36,871 nt of DNA. It comes from Rhodocyclaceae bacterium. Its GTDB lineage: Bacteria > Pseudomonadota > Gammaproteobacteria > Burkholderiales > Rhodocyclaceae. This document shows positions 1 to 10,300 of the stretch, piece after piece. The DNA is taken from positions 1-36,871 of the forward strand of contig VIKE01000026.1 in assembly GCA_008080565.1 (NCBI GenBank), read 5' to 3'. Numbering within the stretch: the first letter of the stretch is position 1; each line of letters starts with the position of its first letter. A model generated the notes under the pieces. The model did no database searches. It was not told the origin of the DNA and worked only from the letters and a program-made list of their open reading frames with translations. A program made the position numbers and the translations under genes.

Positions 1-1045
1 CCTCGCCAACCCGGATGACATCTACGTCTCCCCGTCGCAAGTCCGCCGGTTCAACCTGCGCACCGGTGACACCGTCGAAGGCGAAATTCGTACGCCGAAG
101 GATGGCGAACGCTACGTCGCACTGACCAAGCTCGACCGCATCAACGGATTCCCGCCGGAAGCCAACAAAAACAAAATCATGTTCGAGAACCTGACGCCGC
201 TGCATCCGACGCGTCACTTGAAACTCGAACGCGACATCAAGTCGGAAGAAAACATTACCAGCCGGGTCATCGACATGGTCGCGCCGATCGGCTGCGGCCA
301 GCGCGGCCTGCTAGTCGCACCGCCGAAGACTGGCAAGACAGTAATGCTGCAGAACATCGCCCACGCCATCACCGCCAACCATCCGGAAGTGACCCTCATT
401 GTCCTGCTCATTGACGAGCGCCCGGAAGAAGTCACCGAAATGACCCGCACCGTCAAGGGTGAGGTCGTTGCCTCGACTTTCGACGAACCGGCCACCCGCC
501 ACGTCGCGGTTGCCGAGATGGTCATCGAAAAAGCCAAGCGCTTGGTCGAACACAAGAAGGATGTCGTCATCCTGCTCGACTCCATCACCCGTCTCGCCCG
601 CGCCTACAACACCGTTCAGCCTGCTTCCGGCAAGGTGCTGACCGGTGGCGTCGACGCCAACGCCCTGCAGAAGCCGAAGCGCTTCTTCGGCGCTGCGCGC
701 AACATCGAGGAAGGCGGCTCGCTGACCATCCTGGCCACGGCCCTGATTGATACCGGCTCGCGTATGGACGAGGTCATTTACGAAGAATTCAAGGGCACCG
801 GCAACTCGGAAATCCACCTCGACCGCCGCATGGCCGAGAAGCGGATGTACCCGGCAGTGAACGTCAACCGCTCCGGCACCCGCCGCGAAGAATTGCTGCT
901 CAAACCCGACGTGCTGCAGAAAATGTGGGTTCTGCGCAAGCTTTGCTACCCGATGGACGATCTCGAAGCGATGGAATTCCTGCTCGACAAGGTCAAATCG
1001 ACCAAGGGCAATCAGGAGTTTTTTGACGCCATGCGTCGCGGCTAA
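1..1045 (+). CDS. rho: Transcription termination factor Rho (3' part, 5' end outside window)
   Basis: Rho is a hexameric RNA-dependent ATPase/helicase that ends transcription at Rho-dependent terminators. The frame is open from base 2, so the gene starts upstream of the window. The visible part begins in the RNA-binding N-terminal half ([19 protein letters not shown]) and runs to the normal C-terminus. Visible motifs are the Walker A loop APPKTGKT, the segment [12 protein letters not shown], Walker [12 protein letters not shown], the Q-loop stretch TGGVDANAL, and EEFKGTGN near the R-loop. Identity to E. coli Rho is very high throughout. rpmE follows after 91 bp, the usual trxA-rho-rpmE order of betaproteobacteria; trxA would lie off the left edge. 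There is no sign of damage. Confidence 0.98.
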   Translation, partial: LANPDDIYVSPSQVRRFNLRTGDTVEGEIRTPKDGERYVALTKLDRINGFPPEANKNKIMFENLTPLHPTRHLKLERDIKSEENITSRVIDMVAPIGCGQRGLLVAPPKTGKTVMLQNIAHAITANHPEVTLIVLLIDERPEEVTEMTRTVKGEVVASTFDEPATRHVAVAEMVIEKAKRLVEHKKDVVILLDSITRLARAYNTVQPASGKVLTGGVDANALQKPKRFFGAARNIEEGGSLTILATALIDTGSRMDEVIYEEFKGTGNSEIHLDRRMAEKRMYPAVNVNRSGTRREELLLKPDVLQKMWVLRKLCYPMDDLEAMEFLLDKVKSTKGNQEFFDAMRRG

Positions 1046-1136
1046 TATATATATTGCAAGCCGGTAACTATTCAACGATAATGACTGGCTTACTAGATCG
1101 GCCACATCCGCCGGTCGCTTGACTTAAGGACTAAAG

Positions 1137-1358
1137 ATGAAAGCCAATATCCATCCGGATTACAACGAGATTCAGGTGACCTGCTCCTGTGGCAGCACCT
1201 TCACGACCAAGTCGACCATGAAGAAGGCGCTTCACGTCGAAGTTTGCTCGCTCTGCCACCCGTTCTATACCGGCAAGCAAAAGATCGTCGACACCGCCGG
1301 CCGTGTCGAACGCTTCAACCAGAAATTCGGCGCGATGCGCGGCAAGGCTGCTGCCTGA
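1137..1358 (+). CDS. rpmE: 50S ribosomal protein L31, zinc-binding type
   Basis: This is the 73-residue L31 protein of the large ribosomal subunit, near the central protuberance and bridge to the small subunit. The N-terminus MKANIHPDY is typical. Cysteines at 16, 18, 37 and 40 form the zinc-binding set of the C+ type (RpmE, as opposed to the zinc-free YkgM/RpmE2 type). A Shine-Dalgarno AAGGA at 1126-1130 sits 6 nt before the ATG. The gene follows rho and is closed by a strong intrinsic terminator just after its stop. In other bacteria the C+ paralogue is the form used under zinc-replete conditions; no zinc-regulated C- copy is visible here. Confidence 0.98.
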   Translation: MKANIHPDYNEIQVTCSCGSTFTTKSTMKKALHVEVCSLCHPFYTGKQKIVDTAGRVERFNQKFGAMRGKAAA

Positions 1359-1377
1359 TCTGCCCGAATTACGGTAT

Positions 1378-1405
1378 AAAAGGCAGCCTTATGGCTGCCT
1401 TTTTC
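1378..1405 (+). terminator. Intrinsic terminator after rpmE
   Basis: A perfect 8-bp stem AGGCAGCC/GGCTGCCT (1381-1388 and 1393-1400) closes a TTAT loop. An A-run precedes it and a T-run follows (TTTTC from 1401). It lies 20 bp after the rpmE stop and just before the next start codon, so it should insulate the glycosyltransferase gene from rho-rpmE transcription. Confidence 0.9.
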
Positions 1406-1418
1406 ATTTCTGGCTGAC

Positions 1419-3053
1419 ATGTCTGATCCCCTCTCCATGATTCGCGATACGCTGCGTCGCGGCATTCGCCTGCCTCCCGCCGGCTGGGTACTCGCCGCGA
1501 TCCTGGCATTCTACGTGTTGGCCGGACTGTTCGGCCGCGATCCGTGGAAGGGTGAGGACGCGATCCACATCGGCGCCGCCTGGCACATGCTGAACTTTGG
1601 CGACTGGCTATCGCCCGACCTGGCTGGCCGCCCTTTCCACGAACCACCGCTCTATTACTGGAGCGCTGCCCTGACCGGCAAGCTGTTCGGCTGGCTGCTG
1701 CCGCTGCACGAAGCGATGCGCCTGGCCAGCGGCATTTGGGTTGCGCTGGCACTGATGGGGCTCTACTACGCCGGTCGCGAGTTATACGGCGAAGAAAGCG
1801 CAGCAGCCAGCCCGCTACTGCTTGCCGGCTGCGCCGGCCTACTTTTCCACGCCCACGATGCGCAGCCGATGTTGATCGCACTTGCCGCCTACGCGGGAGG
1901 CCTTGGCGCGCTCGCCACGATTGGCCGAAAACCACGCTTGACCGGCATTTTCTACGGCCTGGCAGTAGCCGGCTGCCTGCTTGGTACCGGCATCGCGCCG
2001 ACATTGCCGCTTCTGGCCATCGCCCCCATCGCCTGGTGGCTGTCTCCGGATCGCCCGAAAGCCCTGCACACCCTGCTCATCGGCCTTGCCCTGGCCACTG
2101 TCCTGATTCTGCCGTGGCCACTGCTGCTGCTCAATCTGGAGCCGAGCCGCTTCCACGGTTGGTTGGCTACCGAACTGGCGCCGCTCAAAACACCTTTTTC
2201 GCTCGCTGGCGGCGGCCGCTTTCTTGCCATGGTGCCTTGGTTCGCTTTCCCTGCCCTGCCGCTCGCCGGATGGACGCTGTGGATCAGGCGCAAGAACCTC
2301 AAGTCAGCCGAGCAGTTGCTGCCCCTTGCATTTTTCCTGATTACCTTGTTGTTGCTGGCCTGGGCCTACCGCCCACGGCAAATTCCCGCATTGCTGCTGT
2401 TGCCACCGCTGGCACTTCTCGCCACGCCCGGTGCCTTGGCCTTGCGCCGCGGTTCGGCCAATGCCTTCGACTGGTTTGCGATGTCGACCTTCAGTGTCTT
2501 TGTCGGCATCGTCTGGCTGGGCTGGTCGGCGATGGTTCTCGGCTGGCCGGGACAGATGGCCAAGCGGGCCCTGGTGCTGCGCCCGGGCTTCACCGGACAC
2601 TTCGATCTGCTGGCGCTGGTTATCGGCTTGGCGGCAACGGCCTGGTGGATCTGGCTGATCATCACAGCCCCGCGCTCTCCCTACCGCAGCCTGACCCATT
2701 GGACCCTGGGCTGCACGACGCTCTGGTTGCTGGCGACGACGCTGATCATGCCATGGTTCGATTTCAACAAGTCCTATCGCCCGGTCGCCCAAGCCATAGC
2801 CCAGGCATTGCCGGCCGATCATGGCTGCCTGGCCGAGCGCAAACTGAATGAAACCCAGCTCGCTTCGCTGTCCTATTTCGTCGGCATCGAACCGTCGGCC
2901 GAAGAGTCAAAGGCTGGACAGGCATGCAACTGGTTGCTGGTCGTTGGCGACACCCGCCGTGAGCTATCAGCGCCAAATGGCCAGTGGACCAAGGTCTGGG
3001 AAGGCAACCGCCCCGGCGATCGCAAGGAAACCTTCCGTCTTTTCCGGCGCTGA
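1419..3053 (+). CDS. ArnT/PMT-like integral membrane glycosyltransferase (GT39/GT83 type)
   Basis: A 544-residue, very hydrophobic protein with about a dozen predicted membrane segments. The first periplasmic loop has the acidic motif of this fold (DPWKGEDAIH, residues 41-50), followed by GDW and HEPPLYYW (74-81). This matches the catalytic loop layout of ArnT, yeast PMT and related GT-C enzymes, which move a sugar from a polyprenyl-phosphate carrier to an acceptor on the outer face of the inner membrane. The C-terminal tail of about 90 residues is a soluble periplasmic region. The true substrate (lipid A, protein or glycolipid) cannot be read from sequence. The start at 1419 lacks a good Shine-Dalgarno; Met7 at 1437 is an alternative. 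It is probably monocistronic: a terminator lies before it and orn converges after it. Confidence 0.85.
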   Translation: MSDPLSMIRDTLRRGIRLPPAGWVLAAILAFYVLAGLFGRDPWKGEDAIHIGAAWHMLNFGDWLSPDLAGRPFHEPPLYYWSAALTGKLFGWLLPLHEAMRLASGIWVALALMGLYYAGRELYGEESAAASPLLLAGCAGLLFHAHDAQPMLIALAAYAGGLGALATIGRKPRLTGIFYGLAVAGCLLGTGIAPTLPLLAIAPIAWWLSPDRPKALHTLLIGLALATVLILPWPLLLLNLEPSRFHGWLATELAPLKTPFSLAGGGRFLAMVPWFAFPALPLAGWTLWIRRKNLKSAEQLLPLAFFLITLLLLAWAYRPRQIPALLLLPPLALLATPGALALRRGSANAFDWFAMSTFSVFVGIVWLGWSAMVLGWPGQMAKRALVLRPGFTGHFDLLALVIGLAATAWWIWLIITAPRSPYRSLTHWTLGCTTLWLLATTLIMPWFDFNKSYRPVAQAIAQALPADHGCLAERKLNETQLASLSYFVGIEPSAEESKAGQACNWLLVVGDTRRELSAPNGQWTKVWEGNRPGDRKETFRLFRR

Positions 3054-3070
3054 CGACAGCGCCGAAAAAA
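3040..3070. other. Hairpin between convergent glycosyltransferase and orn
   Basis: GGCGCTG (3046-3052) and CAGCGCC (3057-3063) form a 7-bp stem around an ACGA loop. With one bulged base the stem extends through TTTTC/GAAAA. It spans the glycosyltransferase stop codon and sits 10 bp from the orn stop, where a shared terminator would be expected. Neither strand has a T-run after the stem, so it is not a standard intrinsic terminator. It may protect both 3' ends. Confidence 0.4.
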
Positions 3071-3073
3071 CGA

Positions 3074-3619
3074 TTACCCCTTCAGGAAGTGCTCGCGGTA
3101 ATACTTCATTTCGTCGATGGACTCGTAAATATCGGCCAGCGCCGTGTGCTTGCTCTTTTTCTTGAAGCCCTTGTAGATTTCCGGCTGCCAGCGCTTGCAC
3201 AGTTCCTTGAGGGTGCTGACATCGAGATTCCGGTAGTGAAAGAAGGCTTCCAGCGTCGGCATGTAGCGGGCCATGAAACGGCGATCCTGGCCGATCGAGT
3301 TGCCGCACATCGGCGAGTGACCGGCCAGCGAATATTTCTTCAGAAATTCCAGCGCCTCGGCCTCGACTTCAGCCTCATTCATCGTCGACGCCTTGACCTT
3401 GTCGATAAGACCGGAACGTCCGTGGGTTTTCTGGTTCCAATCATCCATGCCGGCCAGAACTTCATCGCTCTGATGGACAACCCAGGCAGGCGATTCGGCG
3501 ACCATTTCGAGCTCCGAATTGGTGACGACCATGGCCATTTCGATGATGCGGTCGCCATCCGGGTTCAGACCGGTCATTTCCATGTCCAGCCAGACGAGGT
3601 TGTTTGCAGTGCCTGCCAT
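3074..3619 (-). CDS. orn: Oligoribonuclease
   Basis: A 181-residue DEDDh 3'-5' exoribonuclease that degrades very short RNAs and the pGpG made by c-di-GMP hydrolysis. That role matters here because two HD-GYP proteins are encoded nearby. The start is set at MAGTANN, since this gives the usual family length and the N-terminal match [12 protein letters not shown] with metal ligands D12 and E14. An upstream in-frame ATG at 3682 would add 21 residues absent from the family and overlap the divergent gene. Further signature segments are [29 protein letters not shown] and the C-terminal HTALADI with the DEDDh histidine and last aspartate. All key residues appear intact. Confidence 0.97.
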   Translation of the reverse strand: MAGTANNLVWLDMEMTGLNPDGDRIIEMAMVVTNSELEMVAESPAWVVHQSDEVLAGMDDWNQKTHGRSGLIDKVKASTMNEAEVEAEALEFLKKYSLAGHSPMCGNSIGQDRRFMARYMPTLEAFFHYRNLDVSTLKELCKRWQPEIYKGFKKKSKHTALADIYESIDEMKYYREHFLKG

Positions 3620-3675
3620 ATAATTGCCCGAATCCTTGAAAACCGCGATTTTCGCACAGCTTTGGTCCCCCATCC

Positions 3676-4926
3676 GTGACACCTGACTTCACTTTCATTT
3701 TTCTGCTTTTTTTCGGGTTGACCGTGGCAGTCCGCCTCTGGCTCAAGCTGCGTCACATCCGCTTCGTCGCCACCCATCGCAATGCCGTGCCGGCTGATTT
3801 CGCCGAACGGATTGCCCTGCCGGCGCATCAAAAAGCGGCTGATTACACCGTCGACCGCAGCAAGACGGCCATTGTCGGCACGCTGATCGAGGCCGCGGTG
3901 CTTCTGGCCTTCACCCTCGGTGGCGGCCTCGCTGCCCTGCACGATTTCTGGTCACTCCGCCTGGACGGCCTCTCCTACGGCCTGGCGATGATCTTCAGTG
4001 TCATGATCATTTCCGGCCTGATCGACCTGCCGCTCTCGCTGTATAGCCAATTCGTCATCGAAGAACGGCACGGCTTCAACCGAATGACCCTCGGCCTGTT
4101 CGTTACCGACCTGCTCAAGCAAACCCTTCTCGGTATCGCCATCGGTGCCCCGGTCATCGCTGCCGTTCTCTGGCTGATGGGTGCCATGGGCCAATACTGG
4201 TGGCTTTACGTCTGGCTGTTCTGGAGCGGCTTCAACCTGCTCATCATGTTCGTTTACCCGACCTGGATCGCGCCGCTCTTCAACAAGTTCTCACCGCTCG
4301 AAGACGGCGAAATGAAATCACGCATCGAAGCCCTGCTCACCCGTTGCGGCTTCCGCTCATCCGGCCTTTTCGTCATGGATGGTTCGAAGCGTTCTAGCCA
4401 CGGCAACGCCTATTTCACGGGCTTTGGCAACACCAAACGCATCGTCTTTTTCGACACCCTGCTCTCGCGCCTCGAACCGCCCGAGGTCGAAGCCGTGCTG
4501 GCCCACGAACTTGGCCATTTCCGCAAAAAACACGTCGTCAAGCGCATGGTCCTGATGTTCGCCGGCTCGCTCGGCTTCCTCTGGCTGCTTGGCCAACTGA
4601 TCGACGCCCCGTGGTTCTACGCCGGGCTGGGCGTGCCAGCGCAAAGCACGACGCTGGCGCTCATCCTCTTCTTCCTGGTCATGCCGGTTTTCACATTTCC
4701 GCTCACTCCGCTCATGAGTCAGTTGTCCCGTCGCCACGAATTCGAAGCCGATGCCTACGCCGCTCAACATGCCGCCGCCAGCGACCTCATCCGCGCCCTG
4801 GTCAAGCTCTATCAGGACAACGCTTCAACCCTGACCCCCGACCCGTTACACTCGCTGTTCCACGATTCCCACCCGCCGGCAGCGCAGCGCATCGCGCACC
4901 TGCAAATTCAGGAGAAACCCGCATGA
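3676..4926 (+). CDS. M48 family membrane metalloprotease (Ste24/CAAX-protease type)
   Basis: A 416-residue zinc protease of the inner membrane. The N-terminal half is the M48 N-terminal domain with several membrane helices, and the catalytic half follows. The zinc motif is HELGH at 277-281 and the third ligand is in HEFEAD (354-359), so the active site is complete. Relatives cleave prenylated or membrane proteins; in bacteria a quality-control role is likely but the substrate is unknown. The best start is a GTG at 3676, since no ATG occurs until far inside the gene. It is divergent from orn with 56 bp between starts. Its first hydrophobic stretch (FFGLTVAV) is encoded by a copy of the 36-bp dispersed repeat. 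The stop overlaps the next gene's start in an ATGA. Confidence 0.92.
   Translation: MTPDFTFIFLLFFGLTVAVRLWLKLRHIRFVATHRNAVPADFAERIALPAHQKAADYTVDRSKTAIVGTLIEAAVLLAFTLGGGLAALHDFWSLRLDGLSYGLAMIFSVMIISGLIDLPLSLYSQFVIEERHGFNRMTLGLFVTDLLKQTLLGIAIGAPVIAAVLWLMGAMGQYWWLYVWLFWSGFNLLIMFVYPTWIAPLFNKFSPLEDGEMKSRIEALLTRCGFRSSGLFVMDGSKRSSHGNAYFTGFGNTKRIVFFDTLLSRLEPPEVEAVLAHELGHFRKKHVVKRMVLMFAGSLGFLWLLGQLIDAPWFYAGLGVPAQSTTLALILFFLVMPVFTFPLTPLMSQLSRRHEFEADAYAAQHAAASDLIRALVKLYQDNASTLTPDPLHSLFHDSHPPAAQRIAHLQIQEKPA
3692..3727 (-). repeat. 36-bp dispersed repeat, copy F (in M48 protease gene)
   Basis: Read on the minus strand it begins CCACGGTCAACCCGAAAA and ends in A/T-rich sequence, aligning without gaps to the other copies. 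It lies inside the first codons of the protease gene, where it encodes a hydrophobic stretch in the first membrane segment. Confidence 0.75.
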
Positions 4927-5237
4927 AAACAGTCAACGCACTGCTTGCCAGCTCCCTGATCTCCTTGCCGGTACTGGCCGCCGAGCCATGGGGCAATGCC
5001 GATCCGAAAGTCGGCAAGGAACACCATGACAAGGCCTGCGTCGCCTGCCATGTCCGCCTCTACGGCGGCGATGGCAGCAAGATGTACACCCGTGATGGTC
5101 GCTTGCTGTCGACCCAGCTCGATGTCCTGCAACGCGTCGCCACCTGCAACTCGCAGGTCAAGGCCGGCTGGTTCCCGGAAGAAGAAGCCGAAGTCGCCGC
5201 CTACCTGAACCAGCAGTATTACCACTTCAAGGACTAA
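4923..5237 (+). CDS. Small periplasmic monohaem cytochrome c
   Basis: A 104-residue protein with a signal peptide (residues 1-20, cleavage after VLAA) and one haem-binding motif CVACH (39-43). Met54 in GSKMY is a possible distal ligand. The C-terminus VAAYLNQQYYHF is typical of short class I cytochromes. It should be a soluble electron carrier, with partners unknown. The ATG overlaps the protease stop (ATGA, 4923-4926) and has an AGGAG about 8-12 nt upstream, so the two genes are translationally coupled. The biological reason for pairing a membrane protease with a cytochrome is not obvious. rsgA follows 50 bp later. Confidence 0.9.
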   Translation: MKTVNALLASSLISLPVLAAEPWGNADPKVGKEHHDKACVACHVRLYGGDGSKMYTRDGRLLSTQLDVLQRVATCNSQVKAGWFPEEEAEVAAYLNQQYYHFKD

Positions 5238-5287
5238 GGCTTGTTCTCAATATCCAGCAGGACCGCACTCAGCGTGAATACGCGCTG

Positions 5288-6154
5288 ATGGAAGGCCGCG
5301 TCATTGCCGCACACGGCCGCCAGTACGTCGTCGAACTGGCCGACGGATCGCGACTGCCCTGTTTCCCGCGCGGCAAGAAAAGCGATGTCGCCTGCGGTGA
5401 TCGCGTCGATATCAAGCAGACCTCCGACGACCAGGGTGTCATCGAGGCGATCCAGCCGCGTTCCAGCCTGCTTTACCGCTCCAACGAAATCCGCCAGAAA
5501 CTGATCGCCGCCAATGTCGATCAACTGGTCATCGTCGTCGCCACCGAACCGGCCTTTTCCGACGAACTGATTGCCCGCGCCCTGATAGCAGCCGAAAGCG
5601 AGGAAATCGAGCCACTCATCGTCCTCAACAAGTGCGACCTCGCCGACAAACTGCCAGCCGCCCGCCAACGTCTGGCGGTACTCTCCAGCCTGGGCTATCG
5701 CGTTCTGGAACTATCCGCCCTCGAACACGCCGAAGAGCTACGCCCCCACCTCGCCAACCAGACCAGCGTACTGGTCGGCCAATCCGGCATGGGCAAATCA
5801 ACACTGGTCAATGCACTGATCCCCGAGGCACAGGCAGCCACCCGCGAAATTTCGCAAGCCCTCGACTCCGGCAAGCACACCACGACGCACGCCACGCTCT
5901 ACCATCTGGATGCCGATAGCCATCTGATCGACTCACCTGGCCTGCAGGAATTCGGCCTTGGCCACCTCGAACGTCAGGAAATCGAACAGGCCTTCCCGGA
6001 GTTTCGCCCCTATCTCGGTCAATGCCGTTTCCGCGACTGCAACCACAACCGGGAACCGGATTGCGCCCTGATTGCTGCGGTCGACGCCGAAAAGATCGAT
6101 AAAACGCGCTTTGCCACCTATCACCGTATCGTCGGAACGCAAAGGGCGATCTGA
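5288..6154 (+). CDS. rsgA: Ribosome small subunit-dependent GTPase A
   Basis: RsgA (YjeQ) is a circularly permuted GTPase that tests the decoding centre late in 30S maturation. The order of parts is as expected: N-terminal OB fold (GRVIAAHGRQYVVEL), then G4 NKCDL (114-118), G1 loop GQSGMGKST (about 164-172), G3 DSPGL (215-219) and the C-terminal zinc site C246, C251, H253, C259 in a CRFRDCNH...C pattern. It has 288 residues, usual for betaproteobacteria. The start at 5288 matches family N-termini, although the frame stays open further upstream and no clear Shine-Dalgarno is seen. In related bacteria orn, the M48 protease and rsgA are commonly neighbours. Confidence 0.96.
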   Translation: MEGRVIAAHGRQYVVELADGSRLPCFPRGKKSDVACGDRVDIKQTSDDQGVIEAIQPRSSLLYRSNEIRQKLIAANVDQLVIVVATEPAFSDELIARALIAAESEEIEPLIVLNKCDLADKLPAARQRLAVLSSLGYRVLELSALEHAEELRPHLANQTSVLVGQSGMGKSTLVNALIPEAQAATREISQALDSGKHTTTHATLYHLDADSHLIDSPGLQEFGLGHLERQEIEQAFPEFRPYLGQCRFRDCNHNREPDCALIAAVDAEKIDKTRFATYHRIVGTQRAI

Positions 6155-6163
6155 CTAGACGAC

Positions 6164-6197
6164 AAAAACCCTCCCGAGGCAACCGATGAGGGTTTGC
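6164..6197. terminator. Weak hairpin between rsgA and the HD-GYP regulator
   Basis: AAACCCTC (6166-6173) pairs with GAGGGTTT (6188-6195) around a 14-nt loop, 12 bp after the rsgA stop. The plus strand lacks a T-run beyond the stem itself; the T-run is on the minus strand. It may still close the rsgA transcript, but the evidence is modest. Confidence 0.4.
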
Positions 6198-6270
6198 CGC
6201 CATAGCATTTTCCCGGTCACAAGGTGATAATTCTGAGAAATTCGCCATGATCGGGCGACAGGAGACAAAA

Positions 6271-7356
6271 ATGGGCGCCAACCCGCCGACCATTCTCATC
6301 GTAGACGACACCCCGGAGAATCTCAGCGTCCTCGGTGAGCTGTTGCAACCTGCCTATCGCGTCCGTGCCGCCAACTCCGGCCGACGCGCACTGCAGATCG
6401 CGCTCGGCAGCCCGACACCGGACCTCATCCTGCTCGACGTCATGATGCCGGAAATGGATGGCTACGATGTCCTCGCCGAATTACAGGCCACCCCCGCCAC
6501 ACGCAACATCCCGGTCATTTTTGTCACGGCCATGGATGGCACGGAGGACGAAGAACGTGGCCTCGACCACGGCGCGGTGGACTACATCACCAAGCCGATC
6601 CGGCCCAGCATTGTCCTCGCCCGCATCCGCACGCAACTCGAACTCAAACAGGCGCGCGACATCCTGAGCAACCAGAACAATTATCTGGAGGCCGAAGTCG
6701 CTCGCCGCATGGGCGAAAACCAGTTGATTCAGGAAGTCAGCATCCATGCGCTGGCCCGCCTGGCCGAGACCCGCGACCCGGAAACCGGCAAGCACCTTCG
6801 GCGAACTCAGGAGTATGTCCTGACCCTGGCCAAGGCACTGCGTGACAACCCGCGTTTCTCCGCCTATCTCGACGAACGGACCATCAACGCACTGGCCCAG
6901 TCCGCGCCGCTCCACGACATCGGCAAAGTCGGCATTCCCGACCACATCCTCCTCAAGCCGGGAAAACTGACACCGGAAGAGTGGGAAATCATGAAAACCC
7001 ATGCCGAACTCGGCAGCAATGCCATTGCCCAAGCCGAAGCAGATGCCGACAAACCGGTCGAATTTCTTGCCATCGCCAAGCTGATCGCCCGCTCCCACCA
7101 CGAAAAGTGGGATGGCAGCGGCTACCCGGATGGACTCATCGGCGACAGCATCCCGATTGCTGCCCGCCTGATGGCACTGGCCGATGTTTTCGATGCACTG
7201 ACCTGCAAACGCGTCTACAAACCGGCATTCTCCTTTGACGACGCCTACCGCATCATCGTCGATGGCAAAGGAAACCATTTCGATCCAGACATCGTCGACG
7301 CCTTCGTTCGGGAATACGCCACTTTCATGACCATCGCCAAGACCTACGCCGAGTAG
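6271..7356 (+). CDS. Response regulator with HD-GYP c-di-GMP phosphodiesterase output
   Basis: A 361-residue cytoplasmic two-component output protein. Residues about 5-125 form a receiver domain with acidic pair DD and phospho-acceptor Asp56 (LLDVMMPEMDG). Residues about 155-350 form an HD-GYP domain with H215-D216 (HDIGKVGIP) and G284-Y285-P286, so it should hydrolyse c-di-GMP to pGpG/GMP. The ATG at 6271 is preferred because CAGGAG (6259-6264) lies 6 nt before it; an upstream in-frame ATG at 6247 has no such site. Two giant hybrid kinases follow, the first after a 3-nt gap and the second overlapping it by 4 nt. This regulator is therefore the likely output of their phosphorelay. Confidence 0.95.
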   Translation: MGANPPTILIVDDTPENLSVLGELLQPAYRVRAANSGRRALQIALGSPTPDLILLDVMMPEMDGYDVLAELQATPATRNIPVIFVTAMDGTEDEERGLDHGAVDYITKPIRPSIVLARIRTQLELKQARDILSNQNNYLEAEVARRMGENQLIQEVSIHALARLAETRDPETGKHLRRTQEYVLTLAKALRDNPRFSAYLDERTINALAQSAPLHDIGKVGIPDHILLKPGKLTPEEWEIMKTHAELGSNAIAQAEADADKPVEFLAIAKLIARSHHEKWDGSGYPDGLIGDSIPIAARLMALADVFDALTCKRVYKPAFSFDDAYRIIVDGKGNHFDPDIVDAFVREYATFMTIAKTYAE

Positions 7357-7359
7357 ACA

Positions 7360-10300
7360 ATGCCGCGCGTCCGTCACCGCAGCCAGCAAAAAGAACTACA
7401 TCGGGCCATCGCCCAGGTAGTCCTGCCCTACGTTGCGCTGGCGGCACTGTGGATTCTGGTATCTGACCAACTTGTTGCCTACCTGATCACCGATGCAGAC
7501 ATGCGTATCACGGCAAGCATGTTGAAAGGCTGGTTTTTTATCGCCATAACGGCAAGTCTCCTGTCTGTGCTCCTTTACCGCCTGCTACGCGAGAACATGG
7601 CTCGCCGCGCAGCTGCCGAAGATGCCAAAGTCGGTCTCGAGCGCGAGCGCGGCCAGCTGCGCACCCTGTTCGACACCATGCCCGACCTCGTCTGGCTGAA
7701 GGATCCTGACGGGGTCTATCTCAGTTGCAACAAGCGCTTTGAGCAGTTCTTCGGGGCCGACGAAGCCAGCATCTGCGGAAAAACCGATTTCGATTTCGTT
7801 GATCCCGAACTGGCCCGATTTTTCCGGGCCAATGACCTCGCCGCGCTGCTCGCCAAGGGGCCATGCCGCAACGACGAGTGGGTCACCTTCGCCAGCGACG
7901 GCCATCGCGAACTGCTGCAGACAACCAAGGCACCGATTCACGACAGCACCGGGCATCTGATTGGCGTCCTTGGCATCAGCCGCGACATCACCCAGAACCA
8001 TGAATTGCAGGAACGTTTTACTGTCGCCTTCAATGGCAGCCCGGCGGCCATTTCGCTAACCACACTGGAAAACGGCACATTTCTCGAGGTCAACCCGCGC
8101 TACCAGCAACTACTCGGCTGGCAGCGGGAGGAGCTGATCGGCAAGAGCGCACTCGATTTTCATTTATGGCCGAGTACCGAAGCCCGAATATCGTGGCGTA
8201 ACCAACTACTGGAAACGGGCCTCCTCCAGGACTTTCAGACAGAGTGGCTGCGACGGGACGGGACGCCTGTCCAGATCAGCCTTTCCGCCGAAATTGTTCA
8301 CCTTGGTGGCAACCCCTACATCCTTGCCTTCATCCTCGACATCTCCGAACGCAAGCGGGCCGCCGAGCAAATTGCCCAGTTGCAGGAGCGGCTGGCCATC
8401 GCTTTCCGCGCCGCCCCGGTCGCTGCCTGTATCACCCGCGCGGCCGATGGCAAAATGATTGATGTCAACGAACGCTTGCTCAGCGAATACAGCGCGACGC
8501 GCGAAGAACTGATCGGCAAGACGACTATCGAAGCCGGACTCTGGCAAGCCGAGGATCGGGCCAGAATGATTGAGATACTCAAACGCGACGGGTATGTCGT
8601 CGATTTCGACAGCATCGGCATTGGCCGCGACGGACGTCGGCGACGTATCAGCCTTTCCGCCGCCAAAATTGATATCAACGGCGAACCGCATCTCGTTGTC
8701 TACATCATCGACGTTTCCGAACGCAAGGCAGCAGAACAGGCACTGCGCGAACGTGAAGAAATCTTCCGCAGTATCGTCACCCAGGCCAACGATGGCATCT
8801 GCCTGATTGATCCCGAAACGCTGGGATTCATCGAAATCAACGATGCGGTCATTCATAACCTCGGCTATAGCCGGGCCGAATTCTCGGGGTTCAATCTTCT
8901 CGACCTGCAAGTAGATACGACCGAGGCTGAACTGCGTTCATTCATGTCCTGGGTCATCGCCCAAGGCAACGCCACCTTCGAGCGCCGGCACCGACGCCGC
9001 GATGGCAGCATCCAGATTGCCCGGGTCGCGGCAGCGGCCGTCCGGGTCGGCGAGGGCACCAAGGTTTCGGCCATCTGGCAGGACATCACGGAAGCCAAGC
9101 AAACTGCCAGCGAACTCGAGCAACATCGCGAGCACCTCAAGGAACTGGTTGTAGCCCGCACGGCCGAGCTCGAGGCTGCCAAGGACTCCGCCGAACAGGC
9201 CAACCGCGCGAAAAGCGACTTTCTGGCCAACATGAGCCACGAGATCCGGACGCCGATGAATGCCATTATCGGACTCACCCACCTTGCCGAGCATCACACG
9301 CAGGATGCCGAGCAACTCAGTCGCCTGAACAAAGTGGCCGACGCCGCCCACCACCTGCTGGCGATCATCAACCAGATCCTCGACATCTCGAAGATTGAGG
9401 CCGGAAAACTGGAGCTTACCCCGGTCGATTTTCTCCTCTCGCGGATCCTCGACAACACCAACGAACTGGTACTCGACCGACTGCAATCGCGCGGCCTGAC
9501 ATTCCACCAGGAGATCGACCCGGCCCTGCCGCCCGTGCTGCATGGCGATCCGCTACGAATTGGCCAGGTTCTGCTCAACTACCTGAGCAACGCAGTCAAA
9601 TTCACGGAAAAGGGCAACATTTCCGTCGCCGTCAATCTGCTGTCTGCCGAGGCCGAACACCTGATTGTGCGCTTTGCCGTATCGGACACCGGGATCGGCA
9701 TCCCCATCGAGCAACAAAGCCGTCTCTTCAACGCCTTTGAACAAGCCGACAACTCGACAACCCGCCGCTTTGGCGGCACCGGACTGGGCCTCGCCATTGC
9801 CCACCGACTAGCCCATCTGATGGGTGGCGAAGCCGGGCTGACCAGCATCCCCGGAGAGGGCAGTACTTTCTGGTTTACCGCCCGCCTGCAAGCCGGAACA
9901 ACGGCCACCGACGTCTCCACCCCGCGCCTCTCGGCCAACGAAGCGGAACAGTTGATCAGCAACGAATACCCCCACGCCCGCATCCTGCTGGCCGAAGACA
10001 ATCCGATCAATCAGGAAGTGGCGCTCGATCTGCTGCGTGGCATCGGCCTGCAGGCCGATCTCGCGGTCAACGGGGAAAAAGCCGTAAAAATGGCCGCCGA
10101 AACGGCCTATGACCTGATCCTGATGGATATCCAGATGCCGGTCATGGATGGACTGACCGCCACCCGCCTCATAAGACAGAGCCCGGGCGGCCATCAGGTA
10201 CCCATTCTGGCGATGACCGCCAACGCCTTCGGCGAGGATCGTCAGCGCTGCCTTGACGCCGGAATGAACGATCACGTCGCCAAACCGGTCAATCCTTCCA

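Noticed and set aside
3620..3682. Longer N-terminus for Orn
   Set aside because: It adds residues not present in the family and overlaps the start of the divergent protease gene.
6190..6246. GATAAT at 6226 as the -10 of a promoter for the HD-GYP regulator
   Set aside because: No acceptable -35 at 16-18 bp spacing.
10069..10104. CGGTCAACGGGGAAAAA in the receiver of the first hybrid kinase as another repeat copy
   Set aside because: The encoded [11 protein letters not shown] is the ordinary receiver motif, so the similarity is explained by protein conservation.
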